NCBI RefSeq assembly: GCF_001544475.1
Contig: NZ_FCNW02000054.1
Location: forward strand, 1 to 34,094
Reading direction: 5' to 3'
Length of the DNA: 34,094 nt
Source of the DNA: Caballeronia humi
GTDB taxonomy: Bacteria; Pseudomonadota; Gammaproteobacteria; Burkholderiales; Burkholderiaceae
Every line of letters starts with the position of its first letter. Position 1 is the stretch's first letter. This document shows positions 1-9,418 of this stretch, piece after piece. Under the pieces are notes generated by a model. The model did no database searches, was not told the origin of the DNA, and saw nothing but the letters and a program-made list of their open reading frames with translations. Both the position numbers and the translations under genes were made by a program.

Positions 1-67
1 GAAGCTGCTTTCTTTGCTTACTTTCTTTGCAGCAGCAAAGAAAGTGAGTCCCGCCCCGGACAGGGGC
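1..67. repeat. Hairpin-rich intergenic element, probable dispersed Burkholderia repeat
   Basis: Two perfect inverted repeats lie in this short stretch. The first has 11-bp arms at 20-30 and 35-45 with a 4-base loop (AGCA). The second is GCCCC at 53-57 and GGGGC at 63-67 with a 5-base loop. From memory, very similar strings (a CTTTCTTTGC arm followed by a GCCCCG..CAGGGGC hairpin) recur in intergenic DNA across Burkholderia and Paraburkholderia genomes. The left end is cut by the window edge, so the full element is not visible, and no second copy was seen in the window. The remaining bases up to glgX (68-166) hold a GTTTAC hexamer at 124-129 and no gene I can support. Confidence 0.55.
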
Positions 68-166
68 AGAGCTAATAGACCGAGAAGAAAGCAAGTTCCT
101 TAGGAGCACAAGCGCATCAAACGGTTTACCAACCCAACCCCAAAAACGAGCAAACGCGAGTCCCCA

Positions 167-2392
167 ATGGCTAATGCACTTCCCGAAAAGTTGCTCCCGG
201 GCGCCCCTTATCCGCTCGGAGCCAACTGGGATGGTTTAGGCGTGAACTTCGCGGTGTTTTCGTCGAATGCGCACCGCATCGAGGTGTGCCTCTTCGACAG
301 CACGGGCCGCAAGGAACTGATGCGCTTCGACCTGCCCGAATGCACCGATGAAATCTGGCACGGCTATTTGCCGGGCGCGCATCCCGGCACGGTCTACGGC
401 CTGCGTGCGCACGGTCCCTACCAGCCGCAGCACGGTCACCGCTTCAACCCTCACAAGCTCCTGCTCGACCCCTACGCAAAAAAACTGGTAGGCCCCTGGC
501 GATGGTCCGACGCCCTCTTCGGCTATCGCGTGCATTCGAATCGCCTCGACATGTCGATGGACCGCCGCGACTCCGCGCCCGCGATGCCCAAAGCCATCGT
601 CACGGACGACGCCTTCGACTGGTCCCGCGACGTCCGCCCCGACATCCCCTGGGGCGAAACCATCATCTACGAAACGCACGTGCGCGGCACGTCGATGCTG
701 CGTAACGACATCCGACAGCACGAACGCGGTTCGTTCGCGGCGCTCTCGTCGCCGTGGTTCATCGAGCATCTGCAAAAACTCGGCATCACCGCCGTCGAAT
801 TCCTGCCGGTCCACGCGTTCCTCAACGACCGCTTCCTCGTCGAAAAAGGCCTGCGCAACTACTGGGGCTACAACACCGCGGCGTTCTTCGCGCCCGAGCC
901 GTCGTATCTGTCGACGCACCGCCTGAACGAGATGCGCATCGCCGTGCGGCAACTGCACGCGGCCGGCATCGAAGTGATCCTCGACGTGGTCTACAACCAC
1001 ACGTGCGAAGGCAATGAACTCGGCCCGACCACCTCGTGGCGCGGCCTCGACAACGCGAGCTACTACCGCCTGATCCCCGGCGACGAACGCCGCTACATCA
1101 ACGAAACCGGCTGCGGCAATACGGTGAACCTGTCGCATCCGCGCGTGTTGCAGATGGTCATGGACTCGCTGCGCTACTGGGCGACCGCCTTCAATATCGA
1201 CGGCTTTCGTTTCGATCTCGGCGTCACGCTGGGTCGCGAGGGCCACGGTTTCGACCCGGGCTCCGGCTTCTTCGATGCGATCCGCCAGGACCCCATCCTC
1301 TCGACGCGCAAGCTGATTTCCGAACCGTGGGACATCGGCCCGGACGGCTATCAGGTCGGCAATCATCCGCCGGGTTTCGCCGAATGGAACGACAAGTTCC
1401 GCGACGGCGTGCGCCGCTTCTGGCGCGGCGACGCCGGCATGCGCCCCGACCTCGCGGCACGTCTGACCGGATCGGCGGAACTGTTCAACCGCCGCTTCAG
1501 GAAGCCGTGGGCGTCGCTGAATTTCGTGTCATCGCACGACGGCTTCCCACTTGCAGATGTGACCGCCTACGAGCACAAGCACAACGAGCTGAACCAGGAG
1601 GGCAACAACGACGGACACAACGAAAATTGCAGCGCAAACTGGGGTGTGGAAGGCCCGTCCGTCGATCCCCAGATCAACGAGACGCGCGGCCGTGTCGCCC
1701 GCTCGCTGATCGCCACGACGCTCCTGTCGCTCGGCACGCCGATGCTGCTCGGCGGCGACGAATTCGGCCGCACCCAACGTGGCAACAACAACGCGTACTG
1801 CCAGGACAACGAGACTTCGTGGATCGACTGGGACCAGGCGCAGACGCCGGAAGGAAAAGCGCTGACGGAGTATGTTGCGCGCGTCGTTGCACTGCGCAAA
1901 AAATACCCGGTGCTGCGCGAACCGCGCTTCCTCTACGGCGACCGCGAAGTGCTGCCGGGCCTCTACGACGTAAGCTGGTTTGACGAGCGCGGCACAGCGC
2001 TTGCGATCGAGGCATGGCAGGACCCGGAAGGCCGCGCGCTGACGCTGCGCCGCGCTGGGCCGGGCCTCTCGGGGGACACGGATGTAATCCTGCTGATGCT
2101 CAATGCGTCGTCGCAGCCGCTCACGTTTGCGCCCCCGCCACCTCACTTGGAATGGAACGTGCTCCTCGATAGCGCGGACCCTGATGCACCGCAGCGGCCG
2201 CTCATCGGCGGCGAGATGGAAGTGGCTGCGCACAGCATCGTCGTGCTGCTCGCCCAGCCGACCGGCGACGCCGACTGGCAGGCGGTCTGGATGGCGGGCG
2301 CGCACCAGGGACCACGGCTTCTGACGGCGCTGCCGCCCGATCCCGGCACGATGGTGCCGCGCCAGCCGCCGGACACAGACTCGCAGCACTAA
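167..2392 (+). CDS. glgX: Glycogen debranching enzyme GlgX (GH13)
   Basis: This is a 741-residue cytosolic isoamylase-type debranching enzyme that hydrolyses alpha-1,6 branches of glycogen and limit dextrins to release linear maltodextrins. The N-terminal carbohydrate-binding/early-set domain occupies roughly residues 10-125, followed by the GH13 barrel. Conserved region I DVVYNH is at 273-278. The nucleophile is Asp350 in GFRFD, the acid/base is Glu386 in ISEPWD, and the third carboxylate is Asp458 in SSHDG, so all three catalytic residues are present. Length is slightly above the usual 650-720. The ATG at 167 begins MANALPEKL, close to the normal GlgX start. It is the first gene of the plus-strand cluster with treZ 40 bases downstream, so it probably supplies linear chains to TreY/TreZ. 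An isoamylase-like TreX name would describe the same role. Confidence 0.95.
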   Translation: MANALPEKLLPGAPYPLGANWDGLGVNFAVFSSNAHRIEVCLFDSTGRKELMRFDLPECTDEIWHGYLPGAHPGTVYGLRAHGPYQPQHGHRFNPHKLLLDPYAKKLVGPWRWSDALFGYRVHSNRLDMSMDRRDSAPAMPKAIVTDDAFDWSRDVRPDIPWGETIIYETHVRGTSMLRNDIRQHERGSFAALSSPWFIEHLQKLGITAVEFLPVHAFLNDRFLVEKGLRNYWGYNTAAFFAPEPSYLSTHRLNEMRIAVRQLHAAGIEVILDVVYNHTCEGNELGPTTSWRGLDNASYYRLIPGDERRYINETGCGNTVNLSHPRVLQMVMDSLRYWATAFNIDGFRFDLGVTLGREGHGFDPGSGFFDAIRQDPILSTRKLISEPWDIGPDGYQVGNHPPGFAEWNDKFRDGVRRFWRGDAGMRPDLAARLTGSAELFNRRFRKPWASLNFVSSHDGFPLADVTAYEHKHNELNQEGNNDGHNENCSANWGVEGPSVDPQINETRGRVARSLIATTLLSLGTPMLLGGDEFGRTQRGNNNAYCQDNETSWIDWDQAQTPEGKALTEYVARVVALRKKYPVLREPRFLYGDREVLPGLYDVSWFDERGTALAIEAWQDPEGRALTLRRAGPGLSGDTDVILLMLNASSQPLTFAPPPPHLEWNVLLDSADPDAPQRPLIGGEMEVAAHSIVVLLAQPTGDADWQAVWMAGAHQGPRLLTALPPDPGTMVPRQPPDTDSQH

Positions 2393-2432
2393 GCGCAGCA
2401 CGACCTAAAGCAACCGATAACGGCAGGAAACC

Positions 2433-4331
2433 ATGTCTGAATGTCCGATCGATCCGCACAAGCATCACTACGCCTACTGCCTGCCGTTCGGCGCGCATCT
2501 CACGGGCGCGGCGCGGGATACGCCCCGGACGCGCTACCGGTTCTGGGCGCCCTCGCGCGAGACGGTGCAGCTGGAAATCCACGGCGGCGCGAACGCCGCG
2601 CCCACGCTGATCGACATGGAGCCGGCAGGCAACGGCTGGTTCGAAGCCGAAGCCGATGGCGGCGCCGGAACGCGCTATCTGTATCGGCTGGACAATGACC
2701 TCGCGGTGCCTGATCCCGCGTCGCGCTTTCAGCCTGAGGACGTGCACGGCCCGAGCGAAGTCGTCGATCCGCGCGCGTATCGCTGGACGAACACGAACTG
2801 GCACGGCCGGCCGTGGGAAGAGACGGTGCTTTACGAACTGCATGTCGGCGCGATGGGCGGCTATGCGGGCGTCACCGCGCGGCTGCCGGAACTGGCGGAA
2901 CTTGGCGTGACGGCCATCGAGTTGATGCCGCTCAACGACTTCTCCGGCGCGCGCAACTGGGGCTACGACGGCGTGCTGCCGTACGCGCCGGACTCGTCCT
3001 ACGGGCGTCCTGAAGAACTCAAGAAGCTGATCGACACCGCGCACGGCCTCGGCCTGATGGTGTTTCTCGACGTCGTCTACAACCACTTCGGCCCGGACGG
3101 CAACTACCTGAGCGCGTACGCGAAGACGTTTTTCCGCGAGGGCGTCAACACGCCCTGGGGCCCCGCGATCGATTTCGAGCGTCCGCAAGTGCGCGATTTC
3201 TTCTTTGACAACGCGCTCTACTGGCTGCGCGAATATCGCTTCGACGGCCTGCGCCTCGACGCCGTCCACGCCATCGACGACGACGAATGGCTGCGCGAAC
3301 TCGCCCACTGCGTGCGCAGTTCGGTGGAAACGGGGCGACACGTGCATCTCGTGCTGGAAAACGAGCACAACACGTCGAACCTGCTGGAAACGCATTTCAA
3401 CGCCCAGTGGAGCGACGATTCGCACAACACGCTGCACGTCCTGCTGACGGGTGAGGACGAGAGCTATTACAGCGCTTACATTGAGAAGCCGATCGAAAAA
3501 CTCGCGCGCGTGCTGTCGGAAGGCTTCGTGTATCAGGGCGATCCGTCGCCGATTCACGACGGCAAGCCGCGCGGCGAACCAAGCGCGCACCTGCCGCCGA
3601 CCGCGTTCGTCATGTTCCTGCAGAACCACGATCAGGTCGGCAACCGCGCGATGGGCGAGCGCCTGCGTTCGCTGGTCTCCGACGATGCGCTTTTCGCCGC
3701 GACGGGTTTGCTGCTGCTCTCGCCGCAAATTCCGATGCTGTTCATGGAAGAGCAATACGGTTCGAAACAGCCTTTCCTCTTCTTCACCGATTACCACGAC
3801 GAACTCGCCGACGCCGTTCGCGAAGGGCGTCGCAGGGAGTTCGCGAAGTTCTCCGCGTTCACCGACGAAAAACGCCGCGCGCAAATCCCCGATCCGAACG
3901 CTGCAAGCACGTTCGAGATGTCGTCACCTTCCAGAAACCGTGAACGCGGCCCTGAAGAAAACGAATGGCTGCATTTCTACCGCTCGGCGCTCGCGGTGCG
4001 CGCGAAGCTGATCACGCCGCGCCTGAAGGATGCGAAGGCGCGCGGCGCGACCGTGCTCGCTGCTAAAGCGATCACCGCGCACTGGCGCCTCGGCGACGGC
4101 GAGACGCTCACCATCGCGCTGAATCTCGGCGGCGAAAGCGTCGCGCTCGGCGAAATCCCGCCCGGCAAGATTATTTTCGAGACGCCCGCGCGCGCACAGG
4201 ATCGCGTGAAGCGCGGCGAACTCGGCGAGCACACGTTCGTCGCGTGGCTGACGGGCGAGGTGAACGACTACGCCAGCGCCCACGACGCGCGCCGCTTCGA
4301 ACCCACGACGACCGAAGGACGAGCATCGTGA
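2433..4331 (+). CDS. treZ: Malto-oligosyltrehalose trehalohydrolase TreZ
   Basis: This 632-residue GH13 enzyme cleaves the alpha-1,4 bond next to the terminal trehalose unit of maltooligosyl-trehalose and so releases free trehalose in the cytosol. An N-terminal beta-sandwich (about residues 30-115) with the RFWAP motif precedes the barrel. DVVYNHFGPDGNYL starts at 213. The nucleophile is Asp276 in GLRLDAVHAI, the acid/base is Glu309 in LVLENEHN, and the third acid is Asp400 in LQNHDQVGNR. The LENE(H) and NHDQVGNR blocks, plus treY two genes away, favour TreZ over glycogen branching enzyme GlgB, which it otherwise resembles. The start ATG is preceded by GGCAGGAAACC, a good ribosome-binding site. 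Its TGA overlaps the GTG start of malQ. Confidence 0.94.
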   Translation: MSECPIDPHKHHYAYCLPFGAHLTGAARDTPRTRYRFWAPSRETVQLEIHGGANAAPTLIDMEPAGNGWFEAEADGGAGTRYLYRLDNDLAVPDPASRFQPEDVHGPSEVVDPRAYRWTNTNWHGRPWEETVLYELHVGAMGGYAGVTARLPELAELGVTAIELMPLNDFSGARNWGYDGVLPYAPDSSYGRPEELKKLIDTAHGLGLMVFLDVVYNHFGPDGNYLSAYAKTFFREGVNTPWGPAIDFERPQVRDFFFDNALYWLREYRFDGLRLDAVHAIDDDEWLRELAHCVRSSVETGRHVHLVLENEHNTSNLLETHFNAQWSDDSHNTLHVLLTGEDESYYSAYIEKPIEKLARVLSEGFVYQGDPSPIHDGKPRGEPSAHLPPTAFVMFLQNHDQVGNRAMGERLRSLVSDDALFAATGLLLLSPQIPMLFMEEQYGSKQPFLFFTDYHDELADAVREGRRREFAKFSAFTDEKRRAQIPDPNAASTFEMSSPSRNRERGPEENEWLHFYRSALAVRAKLITPRLKDAKARGATVLAAKAITAHWRLGDGETLTIALNLGGESVALGEIPPGKIIFETPARAQDRVKRGELGEHTFVAWLTGEVNDYASAHDARRFEPTTTEGRAS

Positions 4332-6520
4332 GCGCGACCACCGCCAACCCATCCACGCCTGCGCCGATGAGCGCGATCGAGACACTGGCCGCGCGCGCGG
4401 GCTTCGAAGTCGAATGGCTCGACGCGCACAGAAACACGCGCCGCGTACCGGAAACGACGCTGCGCGTGCTGCTCGAACGCCTGGGCCTGCCGTGCGCCAA
4501 CTCGACGCAACTCAAGCACAGCCTGTCCGTGCTCGATGCCGAACTGTCCGGCCGCAAGCTGCCGCCGCTCATCACCGCCGAGGTGGATCGTGCGATCGCG
4601 CTGCCGGTGTCGGTGGCGAAATCGGGCGCGCGCTACAAGATCGAGCTGGAAAGCGGTGCCGTGATCGACGGCCGGTTCACGTCGCCGAAGGGCGAGCAGG
4701 CGCTGCTTTCGCCGATCGCCGAGCCGGGCTATCACACGCTCGTGATCAACGACCATCACACCACGCTCGCCGTCGCGCCGTCGCGCTGCTACACGATCCA
4801 CGACGCCTGGCGCACGCTGCACGACGACCAGTCGAAGGACGCGCCACCGCTCTGGGGCGTGGCGGCGCAGGTCTACGGGCTGCGCCGTCCGGGCGATGGC
4901 GGCGTTGGCGACTTCTCGTCGCTGGCTACGCTCGCGATCCAGAGCGCGAAACGCGGCAGTCACGCCGTCGCGATCAGCCCGATGCACGCGATGTTCAGCG
5001 CCGAGCCGCTGAAGTTCAGCCCGTATTCGCCGTCGTCGCGGCTCTTTCTGAACATCGCGCACGTCGATCCGGCCGCCGTCCTCGGGGCGCCCGCTGCACG
5101 CGCGGCGATCGAGCGCGCGGGCGTCGCCGACGAAATGAAGCAACTGGAAGCGCTCCCGCTGATCGACTGGCCGCGCGCGTCGAAAGCGAAGCTCGCCGTG
5201 TTCCGCGCGCTCTTCGATACCTTCTCGCAAGACGGCGACTCGCCGTTCGCGAAGGACTTTGCCGCGTTCACCGAAAGCGGCGGACGCGCGCTCGAAGACC
5301 ACGCGCGCTTCGAAGCGCTGCAGGCCGCGCAGCTCGAAGCCGGCGGCAACGGCCACTGGCGCAACTGGCCCGACGAACTGCGCGACCCGAGAAGCGATGC
5401 CGTTGCAGCGTTCGCGGAGGCGAATCGGCGGGAAGTGGATTTTTATCTCTTCACGCAATGGCTCGCTGCGAAGGGCCTGGCTCACGCGCAGCACGCCGCG
5501 CAGGACGCGGGCATGGCGGTCGGGCTGATCGCGGATCTGGCCGTCGGGTGCGACAGCGCGGGCAGCCACGCGTGGTCGTATCGCGACGAGATGCTCACGG
5601 GCGTATCCGTCGGCGCGCCGCCCGATCTTTTCAATCAAGCCGGGCAGTCGTGGGGACTCACCACGTTTTCACCACGCGCGATGCGCACGCAAGGCTTCTC
5701 CGCGTTCATCGACATGCTGCGCGCGTCGTTTGCGCGGGCGGGCGGTATCCGCATCGATCACATTCTCGGCTTGCGGCGTCTCTGGCTCGTGCCCGACGGC
5801 GAGCCCGCCAGGGACGGCGCCTACCTTCGCTATCCGCTCGACGACCTGCTGCGCCTGATCGCGCTCGAATCGTGGCGGCATCGCGCGATCGTGGTTGGTG
5901 AGGATCTCGGCACCGTGCCACCCGGCTTCACCGAACGGTTGCAGGAACACGGCCTGCTGGGCATCCGTGTGCTGTGGTTCGAGCGCGCCGTGAAAGGCGA
6001 CGGTTTCAAGCCGCCGCGCGACTGGGACCGCGGAGTAACCGCCACGACGACCACGCACGATTTGCCGACCGTGACGGGCTGGTGGCGCGGCGCGGATATC
6101 GAATGGCGCGCGAAGATCGGCCAGACGGCCGCGCGCGAGGACGGCCAGGACCCGGTCGCCCTTGCGATGGAAGAGCGCGGCGCCGATCGCGACCACTTGT
6201 GGCAGGCGTTTCAGGACGCTGGCGTCGCGCCGCCCGATGTGAGCGCGCCGCCGGTCGAAAGCGCGCCGGTCGACGAGGCGCTGGCGTTCGTCGCCGCGAC
6301 GCCCGCGCCGCTCGTTACGTATCCGCTGGAAGATTTGCTCGCGCTCGCCGAACAGCCGAATTTGCCCGGTTCCATCGACGAGCACCCGAACTGGCGCCGG
6401 CGGCTCGCCGCGCCGGTCGAAGAACTGTTTCTCGACGATTCGTTCGCGGACCGGCTGCTGGCCGTCGATAGCGCGCGTTCCCGCTCAACGCTGAACCCAC
6501 CACCGATCGAAACAAAATGA
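4328..6520 (+). CDS. malQ: 4-alpha-glucanotransferase MalQ (GH77, amylomaltase)
   Basis: This 730-residue disproportionating enzyme transfers alpha-1,4-glucan segments between maltodextrins, lengthening short chains so that TreY can use them and releasing glucose. I place the start at GTG 4328, which overlaps the treZ stop (GTGA) and has GAAGGA about 10 bases upstream. An in-frame upstream start at 4244 would run 84 bases into treZ with no reason to prefer it. Counting from the GTG, the catalytic residues are Asp477 (RIDHILG), Glu525 (VVGEDLGTVP) and Asp578 (TTHDLPTVTGWW). The N-terminal ~165 residues form the extra beta domain of proteobacterial MalQ. There is a 4-base overlap with treY downstream (ATGA), so the three genes are probably translationally coupled. 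Confidence 0.94.
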   Translation: MSATTANPSTPAPMSAIETLAARAGFEVEWLDAHRNTRRVPETTLRVLLERLGLPCANSTQLKHSLSVLDAELSGRKLPPLITAEVDRAIALPVSVAKSGARYKIELESGAVIDGRFTSPKGEQALLSPIAEPGYHTLVINDHHTTLAVAPSRCYTIHDAWRTLHDDQSKDAPPLWGVAAQVYGLRRPGDGGVGDFSSLATLAIQSAKRGSHAVAISPMHAMFSAEPLKFSPYSPSSRLFLNIAHVDPAAVLGAPAARAAIERAGVADEMKQLEALPLIDWPRASKAKLAVFRALFDTFSQDGDSPFAKDFAAFTESGGRALEDHARFEALQAAQLEAGGNGHWRNWPDELRDPRSDAVAAFAEANRREVDFYLFTQWLAAKGLAHAQHAAQDAGMAVGLIADLAVGCDSAGSHAWSYRDEMLTGVSVGAPPDLFNQAGQSWGLTTFSPRAMRTQGFSAFIDMLRASFARAGGIRIDHILGLRRLWLVPDGEPARDGAYLRYPLDDLLRLIALESWRHRAIVVGEDLGTVPPGFTERLQEHGLLGIRVLWFERAVKGDGFKPPRDWDRGVTATTTTHDLPTVTGWWRGADIEWRAKIGQTAAREDGQDPVALAMEERGADRDHLWQAFQDAGVAPPDVSAPPVESAPVDEALAFVAATPAPLVTYPLEDLLALAEQPNLPGSIDEHPNWRRRLAAPVEELFLDDSFADRLLAVDSARSRSTLNPPPIETK

Positions 6521-9402
6521 CCGTACCGCGCTCCACGTTCCGGCTCCAGCTTCACAAGGACTTCACCTTCGACGACGCCGCCGCCCAGGTCGACTACCTC
6601 GCCGCGCTCGGAATCAGCCACGCGTACGCCTCGCCGATCACCACCGCGACGAGCGGCTCGACGCACGGCTACGACACCGTCGACTACACCCATGTGAATC
6701 CGGAACTCGGCGGCGAGGACGCGCTCAGGCGCTTCGTCGAAAAGCTGCGCGCGCACGACATGGGGCTGATCGTCGATGTCGTGCCGAATCACATGGGCGT
6801 CGGCGGCTCGGAGAATACGTGGTGGCTCGACATCCTCGAATGGGGCCGGCACGCGGCGCACGCGCGCTTTTTCGACGTGGACTGGCATTCGCCCGATCCC
6901 GCGCTGCGCGGCAAGGTGCTCGCGCCCTTCCTGGGCGCTGCCTACGGCGAGGAACTGCACGGCGGCAAGATCAAGCTCGCGTTTTTGGCGGACGAAGGCC
7001 GCTTCGTGATCGAGTACTACGCGCACACGTTTCCGGTGTGCCCGGTCGATTACCCGTCGATCCTGCAGGAAGCGCCTGAACTCGCGCAGCGTTTCACCGG
7101 CCTCACGACGCAGCCCACCGACCAGCCGCGCGCCGCCGACGCCCGCGCCGCGCTCGTCACGCTCGCCGCGACCGAAGGCGGCAAGGCCGCGATCGCCGCG
7201 ACGCTCGCCGCGCACGGCGCGGGTTCGCCGCAGGGACGCGAGCGCCTGCATCGCCTGCTGGAGCGCCAGCATTTCAGGCTCGCGTGGTGGCGCACCGCTG
7301 CCGACGAAGTCAACTGGCGGCGCTTTTTCGACGTCAGCACGCTCGGCGGGGTGCGCGTCGAGCGGCCGGAGGTGTTCGAGGCGTCGCACGCGCTGATCTT
7401 CCGGCTCTTCACCGAGGGCCTGATCGACGGCGTGCGGATCGATCACGTCGACGGCCTCGCGGAGCCGCGCGAATATTGCCAGCGGCTGCGCCAGCGGCTA
7501 GAGGAATTGTCGAAGGAACGGCCGGAAGCGCTTCAGCACGGCAACGGCCGGACGTATTTCGTCGTCGAGAAGATTCTCGCGCGCGGCGAGCCGTTGCGCG
7601 GTGACTGGCAAGTCGACGGCACGACCGGCTACGACTTCATGAACGACGTCGGCGCCCTGCTGCACGATCCGAAAGGCGCCGAGCCGCTTGCGCGGGCGTG
7701 GGCCGCGCTCTCGGGCCGCAGCGCCGATTTCGCCGATGAAGCGCTCGTCGCGCGGCGCAAGATTCTGGCGGAGAACCTGTCTGCGGAACACGATCGCGTG
7801 GCACGGGCGTTGCATCGCATCGCTCGCGATACGCCCGCCACGCGCGATTTCACCTTTTCCTCGCTGCGGCGGGTGGTCGGCGAGATCGTCGTGCAGTTTC
7901 CCGTGTATCGCATTTACCCGGTGAACTCGGTGCGCAGCGCCGAAGACGAGCGCTATTTCTCACAGGCTCTGTCCGGGGCGCGCGCCGCGTTGCCGCGCGC
8001 CGATCACGTCGTGCTCGATCAGGTTGCGCAATGGCTCGGCGGCAAGTTGCCGGACGAAGCGCCCGTCGCCGAGAAACCGCGCGAGCGCGCCGCCGAACGC
8101 GGCCGCGACCGCAACCAGACAGCGCAGCCGAACACGAACGCGCCCGCATCGACCGGATCGCAGCGGCGCAGCGCGCAGACGCTTTTCTCGCAACTGACGT
8201 CTCCGGTGGCGGCGAAGGCGGTCGAGGACACGGCGTGTTATCGATACGGACGGCTCCTGTCGCGCAACGAAGTGGGCGCCGATCCGGGCGAGTTCGCGTT
8301 GTCGGTCGAGGAGTTTCACAAGGGCAATCTGGAGCGCTCGAAGGCGTTCCCGCATGCGATGCTCGCCACCGCGACACACGATCACAAGCGCGGCGAGGAC
8401 GTGCGCGCGCGCATCGCGGCGCTCTCCGAGATTCCCGACGAATGGGCCGCGACGCTGCACAACTGGTCAACGCTGAATACGTCATTGCGCCGTCCCGTCG
8501 ATGGCGACGACGCGAACTGGGCGCCCGGTCCTGGCGCCGAGGCGATGCTTTACCAAACGCTCGTCGGCTGCTGGCCGCCGGGGTTGTCGCCGGATGACGA
8601 AGCGGGCGTGAAAGAACTGGCCGAACGTGTCGCGCAATGGCAGTTGAAAGCGCTGCGCGAGGCGAAGCTGCGCACGAGCTGGTTCGCGCCCGATGAAGCC
8701 TACGAGAACGCGTGCCGCGAGTTCCTGTTCGACATCGTCGCGCCGCAACGGCGTGGCGGCTTCCTCAAGGAATTGCCGGCGTTCGCGGAACGCATCGGGC
8801 GGGCGGGCGCGGTCAACAGTTTTCAACAAACTTTGCTCCGGCTAACGGCGCCGGGCGTGCCCGATCTGTACCAGGGCACGGAATTGTGGGACTTCAGCCT
8901 GGTCGACCCCGATAATCGCCGGCCGGTGGATTACGAGCAGCGTCGTGCGTGGCTTGCGGAGGGTGAGGCAAAGGGGCCGCCGTCCGAGCAGCTTTCGAAC
9001 TGGCGCGACGGGCGCGTGAAGCTCGCTCTGGTGCGCCGGGCGCTCGCGTTGCGGCAGCATGCGGCGTCGCTGTTCGCGCAGGGCGAATATCTGCCGTTAG
9101 AGGTGCAGGGCAAGCACGCGGATCGCGTGATCGCGTTCGCGCGGCATGCGGGCAGCGCGTACGCGATCGTGATCGCGACGCGCCTCGCGGAGCCGCTCTT
9201 GGCAAAGCACGGCGATACGCCGCTCGTCGATGCGGATCAGTGGGGCGATACGGCGGTGATCCTGCCGGACGCGCTCGGCTCGCGCGCGCTGTTCGACTGG
9301 ATGAGCACGGGTGCGCCGAAAGCCGACGGCCAGCGGCTGCTCGTGCGCGATGCGTTAGCGGCGATGCCGGTGGCGTTGCTGGTGGAGGAAGGGGTGCGGT
9401 AG
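6517..9402 (+). CDS. treY: Malto-oligosyltrehalose synthase TreY
   Basis: This 961-residue GH13 enzyme isomerises the reducing-end alpha-1,4 linkage of maltodextrins to the alpha,alpha-1,1 linkage of trehalose, giving the substrate of TreZ. The N-terminus PRSTFRLQLHKDF is diagnostic of TreY. DVVPNHMG starts at 87, the nucleophile is Asp309 in GVRIDHVDGL, the acid/base is Glu351 in YFVVEKIL, and the third acid is Asp622 in ATATHDHKRGEDVRAR. A hydrophilic stretch at about residues 513-553, rich in Arg, Gln, Asn and Thr, looks like a linker insertion between conserved blocks and adds to the length (many TreY are about 700-900 residues). The ATG overlaps the malQ stop. It is the last gene of the cluster and converges with the minus-strand gene, whose stop is 16 bases away. 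The tiny GAGGC/GCCTC inverted repeat at 9402-9414 is too weak to call a terminator. Confidence 0.95.
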   Translation: MTVPRSTFRLQLHKDFTFDDAAAQVDYLAALGISHAYASPITTATSGSTHGYDTVDYTHVNPELGGEDALRRFVEKLRAHDMGLIVDVVPNHMGVGGSENTWWLDILEWGRHAAHARFFDVDWHSPDPALRGKVLAPFLGAAYGEELHGGKIKLAFLADEGRFVIEYYAHTFPVCPVDYPSILQEAPELAQRFTGLTTQPTDQPRAADARAALVTLAATEGGKAAIAATLAAHGAGSPQGRERLHRLLERQHFRLAWWRTAADEVNWRRFFDVSTLGGVRVERPEVFEASHALIFRLFTEGLIDGVRIDHVDGLAEPREYCQRLRQRLEELSKERPEALQHGNGRTYFVVEKILARGEPLRGDWQVDGTTGYDFMNDVGALLHDPKGAEPLARAWAALSGRSADFADEALVARRKILAENLSAEHDRVARALHRIARDTPATRDFTFSSLRRVVGEIVVQFPVYRIYPVNSVRSAEDERYFSQALSGARAALPRADHVVLDQVAQWLGGKLPDEAPVAEKPRERAAERGRDRNQTAQPNTNAPASTGSQRRSAQTLFSQLTSPVAAKAVEDTACYRYGRLLSRNEVGADPGEFALSVEEFHKGNLERSKAFPHAMLATATHDHKRGEDVRARIAALSEIPDEWAATLHNWSTLNTSLRRPVDGDDANWAPGPGAEAMLYQTLVGCWPPGLSPDDEAGVKELAERVAQWQLKALREAKLRTSWFAPDEAYENACREFLFDIVAPQRRGGFLKELPAFAERIGRAGAVNSFQQTLLRLTAPGVPDLYQGTELWDFSLVDPDNRRPVDYEQRRAWLAEGEAKGPPSEQLSNWRDGRVKLALVRRALALRQHAASLFAQGEYLPLEVQGKHADRVIAFARHAGSAYAIVIATRLAEPLLAKHGDTPLVDADQWGDTAVILPDALGSRALFDWMSTGAPKADGQRLLVRDALAAMPVALLVEEGVR

Positions 9403-9418
9403 AGGCGGCGCCTCAATC

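Noticed and set aside
2202..5638. Long minus-strand frames opposite treZ and malQ
   Set aside because: They are shadows of two GH13/GH77 genes with complete catalytic residues.
9402..9414. Terminator between treY and the CNNM gene
   Set aside because: It is only a 5-bp stem with no T tract on either strand.
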